NCBI GenBank assembly: GCA_020850715.1
Contig: JADZED010000059.1
Span: forward strand, 18,934-82,933
Source of the DNA: Acidobacteriota bacterium
GTDB lineage: Bacteria; Acidobacteriota; Vicinamibacteria; Vicinamibacterales; CAVVIG01
Direction: 5' to 3'
DNA: 64,000 bases
The position numbers and the translations under genes were made by a program. The stretch's first letter is position 1, and every line of letters starts with the position of its first letter. Shown piece by piece: positions 9,890 to 18,446 of this stretch. Under the pieces are notes generated by a model. It saw nothing but the letters and a program-made list of their open reading frames with translations, made no database searches and had not been told where the DNA came from.

Positions 9890-10519
9890 ATGGACGCCAG
9901 CCGCAGCGCCGCGCCCCGGACCCTCGCGGGCATCGTCCTGTGCGGCGGCCGCTCGACGCGGATGGGCACGTCGAAGGCGCATCTCGCGTTCGGCGACGAG
10001 ACGATGCTGCAGCGCGTCACGCGGCTGCTCGGAACGGTGGCTTCGCCGATTGTCGTCGTGGCGGCCGCCGCGCAGGAACTGCCGCCGCTCCCTGCGACGA
10101 TCGCCGTCGCACGCGACGCGCACGAAGGACGCGGCCCGCTCGAGGGCCTGCGGGCCGGCCTGAACGCGCTGCCGCCCGCGATCGACGCGGCCTACGTGAC
10201 CAGCTGTGACGTGCCCCTGCTCGTGCCCGCCTTCGCGATACGGATGCACGATCTGCTCGCCGGCCACGACATCGCGGTCGTCGAGATCGATGGCTTCGCG
10301 CACCCGCTCTCGGCGGTCTATCGGCGGCGGGTGCTGCCGCACGTCGAGGCGCTGCTGGCGGCCGACCGGCGGCGTCCGGCCTTTCTGTTCGAACAGGTGT
10401 CGACCAGGCGGGTTGCGCCGGCAGAGTTGACGGGCGCGGACCCGGCCCTGCTGACCCTCAGGAACGTGAACACACCCGAGGATTATCAGGAGGCGCTGAG
10501 GGTGGCGGGGATCTCGTAG
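9890..10519 (+). CDS. mobA: Molybdenum cofactor guanylyltransferase
   Basis: 209 residues with the nucleotidyltransferase N terminus GIVLCGGRSTRMGTSKAHL, the GPLEGLRAGL segment, the metal-binding SCDVPLL, and the C terminus NVNTPEDY typical of MobA. It attaches GMP to Mo-MPT, producing the guanine dinucleotide cofactor used by DMSO-reductase-family enzymes such as the formate dehydrogenase encoded ~3 kb away. It lies 21 bp after the moeA fusion, in the same transcription unit. Confidence 0.92.
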   Translation: MDASRSAAPRTLAGIVLCGGRSTRMGTSKAHLAFGDETMLQRVTRLLGTVASPIVVVAAAAQELPPLPATIAVARDAHEGRGPLEGLRAGLNALPPAIDAAYVTSCDVPLLVPAFAIRMHDLLAGHDIAVVEIDGFAHPLSAVYRRRVLPHVEALLAADRRRPAFLFEQVSTRRVAPAELTGADPALLTLRNVNTPEDYQEALRVAGIS

Positions 10520-10850
10520 TCACCCTTCGTCGGTCGCCAGGCAGGACGCCGCTCCGAGTCGCCGCTGATCGGTCTGAGCGGCTCGCCGACTCCCAGGCCC
10601 CTGCCGCGGGCCACCGCCACCGGCCGCGTCGGGAGTCCAGCCGCCGTCAGCCGGCAACCGCCGGTTGCGCCATCAGGCACTCGTCATTGGACTCGGACCG
10701 ATCCGCGCCGTTCTGAGCCGCCGTCAACCGCATCGTCTGTCGCCGTTCTCGATCGCGCGATATCCGACCCGCCGGCGCCCTGCCGGCCGGCACGTGGCAG
10801 GTTGGAGGTCCGACGATTCGAGACTGAAGACCGGCAACCGGCGGCTCCCG
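10520..10850. other. Gene-free gap between convergent genes
   Basis: About 330 bp separates the converging mobA and AOR genes. It contains small inverted repeats around 10651-10670 (CCGGCAACCGCCGGTTGC) and a related CCGGCAACCGGCGG near 10832. These could help termination from either side, but no U-tract follows, so no terminator is called. The ORFs listed here have no recognisable protein features. Confidence 0.5.
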
Positions 10851-12590
10851 CTACCACCCGCGCTGGCGGTGGTACTCCGCCACCAGCGTCTCCAGCCGTT
10901 CGCGGCTGAGGGCCGCCGCCGGATCCCCTTCGAGCGCCGTCTCGAGAAACCGATCGGGCAACGTGTCCTCTTCGGGCGTCCACCCGGCGAACGCGTTGAA
11001 CCGGCGCTTGGCGCCGACGATGCGCCGCGCTGTCTCGCGGAGCTCGGCGGCGGCGACATCCCATCCGGTGACCAGCCGCAGCATCTCCGCTGATTCCGCG
11101 TAGAAGTCGCCGAAGACCCCGCGCAGGAACTTGCAGAGGATGAGCGAGTCCATGATTGCCGCCCTGTCCTCGGTCTCGATGGCGTAGCGGACGGCGTCGA
11201 CGGTCACCCGCCGCCGATCGACCTTCTCGGAAAAGTCGACCTCGTAGGCGCCGCTGCGATTGTGATCGGCGCCGCGCGCACCGACCGCGAACCCGAGCGC
11301 CATCGTCTGCAGCGCCCGCGGCTCATAGCCGGGAATCTCGAGCCCCTTGACCTGCGGTGCGATGGCGCGGCTGCCGTGGCCGATCGCGTCGGCGGCCCGC
11401 CGGCTCCCCTCCGCGAGCAGATTGCCGATCCCTTCACGCCGTGCGATGAGCTCGATCGCGCGGAGCATCGCACGCCCCGATTCGAAGCGCAACCACGGCG
11501 CGTCGAGCCAGCCGCGCTCGGCGCACTCCATGGCGAATGCGATGGTGCCGCCGGCGCTGATCGTGTCGATTCCCAGCTCGTCGCACAGCCGCGAGGCCCG
11601 GAGGACGACGTCGGCCTCCGCCACGCCGCAGAGCGAGCCGAGGGCGAAGAGGCTCTCGTATTCGATCCGCACGCCTTCGTCGTCGCCGAGCGCGTAGATG
11701 TGCTCGCACCCGATGGTGCAGGTGACGCAGCTCGCGCGCGTCCGGCTGCGGGTCTGCCGGATCTCCTCGGGCGATATGGCGGATGCCCCCTCGAAGGTAC
11801 CCGTCTGGAAGTTGCGCGTGGGCAGGACGCCCAGGCGATTGAATGCGAGCAGGTTCGACGCCGTGCCGAGCTCACGATACTTCGCGGTGGCCGGGCCGAA
11901 CGATCGCTTCGACAGCGCCTTGCTGTACTCGGCGAGCTCGTGCGGGTGGGCCCACGCGGGACGCTGGGTGCCACGGAGGGCGACCGCCTTCAGGTTCTTG
12001 GCGCCGAGCACGGCCCCGCTGCCGCCGCGGCCGGCGTGTCGGCCGTCGTGCGAGATCGTCGCGTAGCGGACGCCACGCTCGCCAGCCGGTCCGATCGAGG
12101 CCACCTGGTAATCGGCGCCCAGGCGCGCCTTCAGCGCGCGCTCGGCCTCGCCGCAGGTCGCCCCGCGCAGGTCGACGGCGCGCTCGAGCCGGATACGGCC
12201 GTCGTCGATGATCAGCGTCGACAGTTCCGGCGCGCGGCCCGCCACGACGATCGCATCGCAGCCGCAACGCTTCCCGGCAATCGCGAATCCGCTGCTGGCC
12301 AGCGAGTCGTTGATGCGATCGGTCAGCGGACTCTTGCTGACGACAGCGAACTTCGCGGAGGTGGTGAGGGGGCTGCCGACCAGCGGGCTGAAGACGAAGG
12401 CGAGGGGCGCTTCCGGAGCGAGGGCATCGGCGCCGGCGCATCCCTCCTCGAGCAGCAGCCAGGCACCCAGGCCGCTGCCCCCCAGGAACTGGCGCAGCAC
12501 GCGCTCGGGCAGCGGCGTGCGCTCGCTCGTCCCACGCGACAGGTCCACGCGCAGACAGTGGCCGTGATATCCGAACGGAGAGGGGGCCAT
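10851..12590 (-). CDS. Aldehyde:ferredoxin oxidoreductase family enzyme (tungsten/molybdopterin)
   Basis: 579 residues with the AOR plan: N-terminal cofactor-binding domain (LRVDLSRG, FLGGSGLGAWLL, IAGKRCGCDAIVV, HAGRGGSGAVLGAKNLKAVA) and C-terminal helical domains. The [4Fe-4S] ligands are the CVTCTIGC cluster near residue 290 and the distal cysteine in LILCKF. The ARGADHNRSG stretch matches the substrate and pterin region. AORs oxidise aldehydes to acids with ferredoxin, usually using a tungsten bis-pterin cofactor. The ATG overlaps the moaD stop (TGATG), so the two are made together. Substrate is unknown. Confidence 0.88.
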   Translation of the reverse strand: MAPSPFGYHGHCLRVDLSRGTSERTPLPERVLRQFLGGSGLGAWLLLEEGCAGADALAPEAPLAFVFSPLVGSPLTTSAKFAVVSKSPLTDRINDSLASSGFAIAGKRCGCDAIVVAGRAPELSTLIIDDGRIRLERAVDLRGATCGEAERALKARLGADYQVASIGPAGERGVRYATISHDGRHAGRGGSGAVLGAKNLKAVALRGTQRPAWAHPHELAEYSKALSKRSFGPATAKYRELGTASNLLAFNRLGVLPTRNFQTGTFEGASAISPEEIRQTRSRTRASCVTCTIGCEHIYALGDDEGVRIEYESLFALGSLCGVAEADVVLRASRLCDELGIDTISAGGTIAFAMECAERGWLDAPWLRFESGRAMLRAIELIARREGIGNLLAEGSRRAADAIGHGSRAIAPQVKGLEIPGYEPRALQTMALGFAVGARGADHNRSGAYEVDFSEKVDRRRVTVDAVRYAIETEDRAAIMDSLILCKFLRGVFGDFYAESAEMLRLVTGWDVAAAELRETARRIVGAKRRFNAFAGWTPEEDTLPDRFLETALEGDPAAALSRERLETLVAEYHRQRGW

Positions 12591-12844
12591 CAGCCTCCGG
12601 CGTCGGCCGAGAGAATGAGCACGCTGTCGTCCTCCACGAGCGGCGTGGCCGGATCGCTCACGAAACGGTCGCCGTTGAGGTTGGCGACGAACGCCGGCTG
12701 CAGCCGTTCACCGTTGACGATATCGCCGAGCATGGGGAACCGCGTCGAGAGCATCGCGAGCATCTGACCGAGCGTCGCCGCCGGGAACGTCACCTCGGCA
12801 GTGCCGGCGCGCTCCCGCGCGATTCCCATGAATTCAACCCGCAT
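12590..12844 (-). CDS. moaD: MoaD/ThiS-family sulfur carrier protein
   Basis: 84 residues of beta-grasp sequence ending in the diagnostic Gly-Gly (LILSADAGG), which is adenylated and thiocarboxylated before giving sulfur to the pterin. It overlaps the AOR gene by one base (TGATG). MoaD-like genes beside AOR genes are well known and may serve the tungstopterin cofactor. A carrier for another pathway is possible, but the context argues for pterin synthesis. Confidence 0.85.
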   Translation of the reverse strand: MRVEFMGIARERAGTAEVTFPAATLGQMLAMLSTRFPMLGDIVNGERLQPAFVANLNGDRFVSDPATPLVEDDSVLILSADAGG

Positions 12845-12862
12845 GCGCCTGGTCAGATCATA

Positions 12863-13215
12863 TTAGCGCGGCCACGGGTCGGCGAACCGCCGATCCGCCA
12901 GGAGCGCCTCGTCGCTCGGCGGCGCGGAGGAACGTCAGCAGATCGGCGCGCTCCGCGGACGCCAGCGAGAAACCCCGTATGCGCTCTTGAACGTGTGCGA
13001 CGTCCACCGGGGCAGCGTCCACTTCGATGGCAGCACCGCAGGCATGATCGTCGTCGGGACCGCGAAACCGGCCGGTCGCCGGCAGCGTCGCATATCTCCC
13101 GTCATCAAAGGTATCGAGGCCGTTCTCGGATGCGTTGTGCTACAGCTTCGTCTTGAGCTTGGTGCCATCGGCGAACCGCGGTCGCGCCGGCAACGACATG
13201 CTCGCACGTTCCATT
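12863..13215 (-). pseudogene. Degraded remnant resembling the tail of a di-heme cytochrome c peroxidase/MauG-type gene
   Basis: No intact gene spans this part of an ~850-bp gap. The minus strand carries FADGTKLKTKL, an in-frame TAG, HNASENGLDTFDDGRYATLPATG and VQERIRGFSLASAERADLLTFLRA. A frame change follows, then SDEALLADRRFADPWPR and a stop at 12863. The last two pieces together look like the usual C terminus of MauG/CcpA-type proteins (LTFLRAL.DE.LL.DPRFADPWP). One nonsense codon and one frameshift interrupt it, and no CxxCH motif survives. Family assignment rests on the tail only. Confidence 0.45.
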
Positions 13216-13521
13216 ACGGCCAGCGCCAACGGCTGTTTCAAGGGACTGGCGAATTGTCGTACACGTTCAGCGGCGCTCCCTTTGCCCGTCTACCGCGTAC
13301 AGTCGACCGTGTCATCGTCGTGGTCGTTCGGCGTCACCCCCGGCCTCGAGATTCCCCCGCATGCCGGAGCCGTCCGAGCTCAGGCGGCGGCCCCGTCGTT
13401 GAAGTGATTCAGGGGGCGGCCGCCAGCTGCCGGGCAGCGTCCAGGAGTTCCGATCCGAGTAGGTGGCGCTCCCGTGATGGTTGTCGCGGGGTCGCCCTCG
13501 AGACGCCGGGCATGAGGCCGG

Positions 13522-13539
13522 TATGTTATCAGAAACATA
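13522..13539. promoter_or_regulatory. Candidate operator palindrome upstream of formate dehydrogenase
   Basis: TATGTT-N6-AACATA is a perfect 6-bp inverted repeat in an AT-rich patch that stands out from the surrounding GC-rich DNA. It lies about 155 bp ahead of the formate dehydrogenase start. It could bind a dimeric regulator; no regulator can be named. Confidence 0.35.
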
Positions 13540-13682
13540 TCGGTCCGCCGGCGCTGCGGCCGGCCGGATTGGTCCGGCGTCGCGCAACCGCCCGCGCGGG
13601 GCCGGCGATCCGGTCGCGCGCGGGCTCCGGCGCCGATCCCGCGCGGCCGGCGCCGAGCGTTCGGAATGGGACTGAGTAGGGA

Positions 13683-13688
13683 TAGAAT
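13683..13688 (+). promoter_or_regulatory. Possible -10 box of the formate dehydrogenase operon
   Basis: TAGAAT (5 of 6 to TATAAT) ends 6 bp before the ATG at 13695, so transcription would start at or next to the start codon. The best -35 at 17-bp spacing (TTCGGA) is weak. No clear Shine-Dalgarno sequence precedes the ATG, consistent with a leaderless message. Confidence 0.4.
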
Positions 13689-13694
13689 ACGCGA

Positions 13695-15449
13695 ATGAAG
13701 GATTCGGTTTCCGCGTCAGTCCCCGATATGGCCCCGCGCAGGCGCCAGGGCCGGAAAGCGGCCCGCAGCAGGCCCAAGGGGCGGACCGTCGACCCCCAAG
13801 CCCGGCAGGAGATCCTGGAGCTGCTCGGCGGCGCTCCGAGGCGCCGCGATCTGCTCATCGAGCACCTCCACAAGATTCAGGATCGCTTCGGCTGCCTGGC
13901 GGCGCGCCATCTGGTCGCGCTCGCGGCCGAAATGAAGCTGGCCATGACGGAGGTCTACGAAGTCGCCACGTTCTACCATCATTTTGACGTCATACGAGAG
14001 GGCGAGGCGCCGCCGCCCGAGATCACCGTCCGGGTGTGCGATTCGATCGCCTGCGAACTCGCCGGGGCGAAGACGCTGCTCGAACGGCTGCCGGCGCTGC
14101 TCGGCGCGAACGTCCGCGTGCTCCACGCGCCGTGCGTCGGTCGCTGCGACACCGCGCCGGTCGCGGTGGTCGGGCAGAACCCGGTTCCGCACGCGACGAT
14201 GGACAAGGTGGCAAGGCTGGTGCAGGCGAAGGCCGTGGAGCACCCGGCGGCCGGGAGCGCACCCGCCGCCCATCCGCATCTCGACATCGTGAGCCCGGGG
14301 CACGTCGACTACGCGGCATACCGCGCCGCCGGAGGCTACGCACTGGCCGCCGCGTGCGCCCGGGGCGAACGGACCTCCGGGCAGGTCATCGGGATCATGG
14401 AGCATTCGGGGCTGCGCGGCCTCGGCGGCGCCGGCTTCCCCGCCGGCCGGAAATGGAAGATCGTGGCCGCCGAGCCGGCGCCCCGCTATCTGGCCGTCAA
14501 CGTCGACGAAGGCGAGCCCGGCACCTTCAAGGACCGCTTCTATCTCGAGCGCGACCCGCACCGCTTCATCGAGGGCGCCCTCGTCGCCTCCTGGGCGGCA
14601 GGCCTCGAGGCCATCTATATCTACCTGCGCGACGAGTATCACGGCTGCCGCGCGATCCTGGAGCGCGAGATCGCGGCGCTGCAGGCCGATCCCCCCTGCC
14701 CGCTGCCGCCGATCCACCTGCGGCGGGGCGCCGGCGCCTACATCTGCGGCGAGGAGTCGGCGATGATCGAGTCGCTCGAAGGCAAGCGCGGCGAGCCGCG
14801 CCTGCGCCCGCCGTATGTGGCGCAGGTCGGGCTGTTCGGCCGGCCCACGCTCGAGCACAACATGGAAACGTTGCACTGGGTGCGCGACATCGTCGAGAAG
14901 GGGGCCGACTGGTTCGCCGGCCAGGGCCGGCACGGGCGCAAAGGGCTGCGCTCCTTCTCGGTCAGCGGGCGGGTGAAGAAGCCTGGCGTGCACCTGGCGC
15001 CCGCCGGCATCACGGTACGCGAACTGGTCGACGAACACTGCGGCGGAATGCTCGACGGCCACGCGTTCTACGCGTATCTTCCCGGCGGCGCCTCGGGCGG
15101 CATCCTGCCGGCCTCGATGGGCGACATCCCGCTCGACTTCGACACGCTCAACCAGTACGGCTGCTTCATCGGGTCGGCCGCCATCGTCATCCTGTCGGAT
15201 CGCGACAGGGCGGCCGACTGCGCGCGCAACCTGATGAAGTTCTTTTCGACTGAATCGTGCGGCCAGTGCACGCCGTGCCGGGTCGGCACGGTCAAGGCGA
15301 AGGCGCTGATGGAGGGCGCCCGATGGGATCAGGCGCTGCTCGCGGAACTGTCCCAGGCGATGATCGACGCCTCGATTTGCGGCCTCGGACAGGCCGCGCC
15401 GAACCCGGCCCTCACCGTGATGAAGTACTTCCCCCAGGAGATCGAATAG
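13695..15449 (+). CDS. NAD-linked formate dehydrogenase beta subunit (NuoE-NuoF fusion, FdsB/HoxF-like)
   Basis: 584 residues. After a basic N-terminal tail, residues ~35-170 are NuoE-like with the [2Fe-2S] ligands in CDSIACELAG and CVGRCDTAP. Residues ~200-580 are NuoF-like: GLRGLGGAGFPAGRKW (NADH/FMN), NVDEGEPGTFKDR, GAYICGEESAMIESLEGKRG and the [4Fe-4S] site ESCGQCTPCRVG with a distal cysteine in ASICGLGQ. It accepts electrons from the alpha subunit and reduces NAD+. The stop is immediately followed by the alpha subunit ATG. No separate FdsG, FdsC or FdsD gene is adjacent. Confidence 0.9.
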   Translation: MKDSVSASVPDMAPRRRQGRKAARSRPKGRTVDPQARQEILELLGGAPRRRDLLIEHLHKIQDRFGCLAARHLVALAAEMKLAMTEVYEVATFYHHFDVIREGEAPPPEITVRVCDSIACELAGAKTLLERLPALLGANVRVLHAPCVGRCDTAPVAVVGQNPVPHATMDKVARLVQAKAVEHPAAGSAPAAHPHLDIVSPGHVDYAAYRAAGGYALAAACARGERTSGQVIGIMEHSGLRGLGGAGFPAGRKWKIVAAEPAPRYLAVNVDEGEPGTFKDRFYLERDPHRFIEGALVASWAAGLEAIYIYLRDEYHGCRAILEREIAALQADPPCPLPPIHLRRGAGAYICGEESAMIESLEGKRGEPRLRPPYVAQVGLFGRPTLEHNMETLHWVRDIVEKGADWFAGQGRHGRKGLRSFSVSGRVKKPGVHLAPAGITVRELVDEHCGGMLDGHAFYAYLPGGASGGILPASMGDIPLDFDTLNQYGCFIGSAAIVILSDRDRAADCARNLMKFFSTESCGQCTPCRVGTVKAKALMEGARWDQALLAELSQAMIDASICGLGQAAPNPALTVMKYFPQEIE

Positions 15450-18230
15450 ATGGCGATCGCGTTCACGCTCAACGGCGAACCGGTCGAAGCCCGATCGGGC
15501 GAGACCATCATCGAGGCCGCGAAGCGCTACGGCGTCGAGATCCCGCACCTCTGCTACAAGCCGGGCATGCGCGAAGACGGCAACTGCCGCGCGTGCGTCG
15601 TCGAGATCAAGGGCGAACGGGTGCTGGCGCCTTCCTGCTGCCGCCATCCGACGGCGGGCATGGACGTCACGACCGACAGCGCGCGGGCGCGCCTGAGCCA
15701 GAAGATGGTGCTGGAGCTGCTGCTGGCCGACATGCCGGAGACGCCCTACACGCTCAACTCCGAGCTCGATGCCTGGGCGCGCAAGCTCGAGGTCGGCAAG
15801 CCGCGCTTCGGCACGCGGCCCCAGCCGGTGCAGGATCTGTCGCATCCGGCGATGGCGGTCAACCTCGATGCCTGCATCCAGTGCACGCGGTGCGTACGGG
15901 CCTGCCGCGAAGAACAGATGAACGACGTCATCGGCTACGCCTTCCGCGGCAGCGCGTCGAAGATCGTCTTCGACCTCGACGATCCGATGGGCAACTCCAC
16001 CTGCGTCGGGTGCGGCGAATGCGTGCAGGCCTGCCCCACCGGCGCACTGATGCCGGCGCGCGGGGTGGGCCTCATCGCCCCCGATCGGCAGGTCGACTCG
16101 GTCTGCCCCTACTGCGGCGTCGGCTGCCAGCTCACCTATCACATCAAGGACAACCGGATCCTGTACGTGCAGGGCAAGGACGGCCCCGCCAACTCGAGCC
16201 GTCTGTGCGTGAAGGGGCGCTACGGCTTCGATTACGTGCAGCACCCGCACCGCCTCACCGCTCCGCTCGTCCGCAAGCCGGGCGTCCCCAAGCACAAGGA
16301 CTTCGTGGTCGATCCCGAGCACTGGTCGAGCGTGTTCCGGGAGGCGAGCTGGGACGAGGCGCTCGAGCTCGCGGCGCGCGGGCTGCGCGACATCCGCGAC
16401 ACGCACGGCAAACGGGCGCTCGCCGGCTTCGGATCGGCGAAGTGCACGAACGAAGAGGCGTACCTGTTCCAGAAGCTGGTGCGCACGGGGTTCGGCTCGA
16501 ACAACGTCGACCACTGCACGCGGCTGTGCCATGCGTCCAGCGTGGCCGCGCTGATCGAGGGGATCAACTCCGGCGCCGTCTCCAACCAGGTGCGCGACGT
16601 GGCGAACGCCGAGGTGATCTTCGTCATCGGGTCGAACCCGACGGTCAACCACCCGGTGGCCGCCACCTGGATGAAGAACGCGGCACGGCGGGGCGCGACG
16701 CTCATCGTCGCCGATCCCCGCCGCTCGGACCTCGCACGGCACGCCGCCTACTACCTGCAGTTCAATCCGGACACCGACGTCGCCATGCTCAACGCGATGC
16801 TCCACGTCATCGTGACCGAAGGCCTCGTGAACGAAGCCTTCGTGCGCGACCGCACGTCGGGCTATGAGGCCCTGGCGGAGAACGTCAAGGCCTACCCGCC
16901 GGAGGCGATGGCGCCGATCTGCGGCATCGACGCGCAGACGCTGAGGGACGTCGCCAGGCTGTATGCGACATCGAAGGCCTCGATCATCATGTGGGGCATG
17001 GGGGTCTCGCAGCACGTGCACGGCACCGACAACGCGCGCTGCCTGATCGCGCTGGCGCTGTCCACCGGCCAGATCGGCAAGCCGGGCTCCGGGCTGCATC
17101 CGCTGCGCGGCCAGAACAACGTGCAGGGCGCCTCCGATTCCGGGCTGATCCCGATGTTCTACCCCGACTACCAGCGCGTCGAACAGCCTGAAGCCAGGGA
17201 GCGTTTCGAGAAGCTCTGGGGCACGGCGCTGGATCCGGCCAATGGCCTCACGGTGGTCGAGACGATCAACGCGGCAAAGCGGCACGAGGTTCGCGGCATG
17301 TACGTGATGGGCGAGAACCCCGCGATGTCCGACCCCGACGTGGATCACGCGCGCGAGGCGCTCGCCTCGCTGGATCATCTCGTCGTGCAGGACATCTTCC
17401 TCACCGAGACCGCCTATCTCGCCGACGTGGTGCTCCCGGCGACCGCCTGGCCTGAAAAGAGCGGCACCGTCACCAACACGGATCGGATGGTGCAGCTCGG
17501 ACGCAAGGCGCTCGACCCGCCCGGCGACGCGCGGCCCGATCTCTGGATTCTCAACGAGCTCGGACGCCGTCTCGGCTCGAGCTGGAGCTACACCCACCCG
17601 CGCGAGGTGTTCGACGAGATGCGGCAGTGCATGAAGTCGATCGCCGGCATCACCTGGGATCGGCTCGAGCGCGAATCGTCGGTCACCTACCCGTGCGAAC
17701 AGGTCGGCGATCCGGGCCAGCCGGTCGTCTTCATCGACCGGTTCCCGACGGCGAGCGGCCGCGCCCGGTTCGTGCCGGCCGATTTGATCTTCGCCAACGA
17801 GCGGCCCGACGATCAGTACCCGATGGTGCTGATCACGGGCCGGCAGCTCGAGCACTGGCACACCGGCTCGATGACGCGACGCGCGTCGGTCCTCGACAGC
17901 ATCGAGCCCGAGCCGATCGCGTCGGTGCACCCGCTCGACCTCGCACAGCTCGGCGTCGAACCCGGCGAGACGCTGACCGTCGCATCGCGCCGCGGCCGGA
18001 TCTCGCTCTACGCGCGCGCCGACGAAGGCATGCCGCGCGGATCGGTGTTCGTGGCCTTCTGCTACTACGAAGCGGCGGCCAACATGCTGACCAATCCGGC
18101 TCTCGATCCGTTCGGCAAGATTCCCGAGTTCAAGTACTGCGCGGTGCGGCTGTCGAAAGGCGGCAGCACGCCGCGGCAGCTCAGCTTTGGCGGTGGAGTG
18201 TTGCTGGCGTCGGAGGCGGCGCATTCGTAG
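15450..18230 (+). CDS. Formate dehydrogenase alpha subunit, Mo/W-bis-PGD, Cys type (FdsA/FdhF-like)
   Basis: 926 residues. Residues 1-80 are a [2Fe-2S] plant-ferredoxin/NuoG-like domain (IPHLCYKPG, GNCRACV); residues ~135-200 hold two [4Fe-4S] motifs (CIQCTRCVRAC, CVGCGECVQAC). The catalytic DMSO-reductase-family domain starts at CPYCGVGC (~219). In NNVDHCTRLCHASSV, Cys360-His361 align with SeCys140-His141 of E. coli FdhF, so this is a cysteine enzyme. The C-terminal MopB domain is complete (LITGRQLEHWHTGSMTRR). It oxidises formate to CO2; with the beta subunit the electrons go to NAD+, and reversal is possible in this class. Confidence 0.93.
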   Translation: MAIAFTLNGEPVEARSGETIIEAAKRYGVEIPHLCYKPGMREDGNCRACVVEIKGERVLAPSCCRHPTAGMDVTTDSARARLSQKMVLELLLADMPETPYTLNSELDAWARKLEVGKPRFGTRPQPVQDLSHPAMAVNLDACIQCTRCVRACREEQMNDVIGYAFRGSASKIVFDLDDPMGNSTCVGCGECVQACPTGALMPARGVGLIAPDRQVDSVCPYCGVGCQLTYHIKDNRILYVQGKDGPANSSRLCVKGRYGFDYVQHPHRLTAPLVRKPGVPKHKDFVVDPEHWSSVFREASWDEALELAARGLRDIRDTHGKRALAGFGSAKCTNEEAYLFQKLVRTGFGSNNVDHCTRLCHASSVAALIEGINSGAVSNQVRDVANAEVIFVIGSNPTVNHPVAATWMKNAARRGATLIVADPRRSDLARHAAYYLQFNPDTDVAMLNAMLHVIVTEGLVNEAFVRDRTSGYEALAENVKAYPPEAMAPICGIDAQTLRDVARLYATSKASIIMWGMGVSQHVHGTDNARCLIALALSTGQIGKPGSGLHPLRGQNNVQGASDSGLIPMFYPDYQRVEQPEARERFEKLWGTALDPANGLTVVETINAAKRHEVRGMYVMGENPAMSDPDVDHAREALASLDHLVVQDIFLTETAYLADVVLPATAWPEKSGTVTNTDRMVQLGRKALDPPGDARPDLWILNELGRRLGSSWSYTHPREVFDEMRQCMKSIAGITWDRLERESSVTYPCEQVGDPGQPVVFIDRFPTASGRARFVPADLIFANERPDDQYPMVLITGRQLEHWHTGSMTRRASVLDSIEPEPIASVHPLDLAQLGVEPGETLTVASRRGRISLYARADEGMPRGSVFVAFCYYEAAANMLTNPALDPFGKIPEFKYCAVRLSKGGSTPRQLSFGGGVLLASEAAHS

Positions 18231-18446
18231 GCGGCCGGCGCCACCGGCGCGCGCGATCGCCGGTAACGGCGGCCGCGCGTTCCCGGCGTGCGCAGGCAAG
18301 GCGAGCAGCCGCGGCCGGCTGCGTCGGCTCGGATGTCGAAACCCGGCGTTGTCCAGCCCCACGGGTTTGGTTACCATTCACCATTCGAACCAGGCCGCGC
18401 GGCCCGCCGATTTCGGCCCCCAATCCCTGTCGCACTGGAGGATGCT

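Larger units (their letters stand above)
13216..13694. other. Remainder of the gap upstream of formate dehydrogenase
   Basis: This ~480 bp holds no convincing coding sequence; the listed ORFs on both strands lack recognisable features. It does hold a palindrome at 13522-13539 and a possible -10 box at 13683, both listed separately. The rest may be further remnant sequence. Confidence 0.5.

Noticed and set aside
10520-10850. Inverted repeats between mobA and AOR as a bidirectional terminator
   Set aside because: Hairpins are short and lack T-tracts on either strand.
12987-13679. 230-residue plus-strand ORF in the gap before formate dehydrogenase
   Set aside because: No recognisable features or ribosome site, and the opposite strand carries recognisable protein fragments.
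13716-18377. 1553-residue minus-strand ORF opposite formate dehydrogenase
   Set aside because: It is the antisense of two clearly recognised genes; composition is His/Arg/Ala-rich with no domain, a known effect of high GC.
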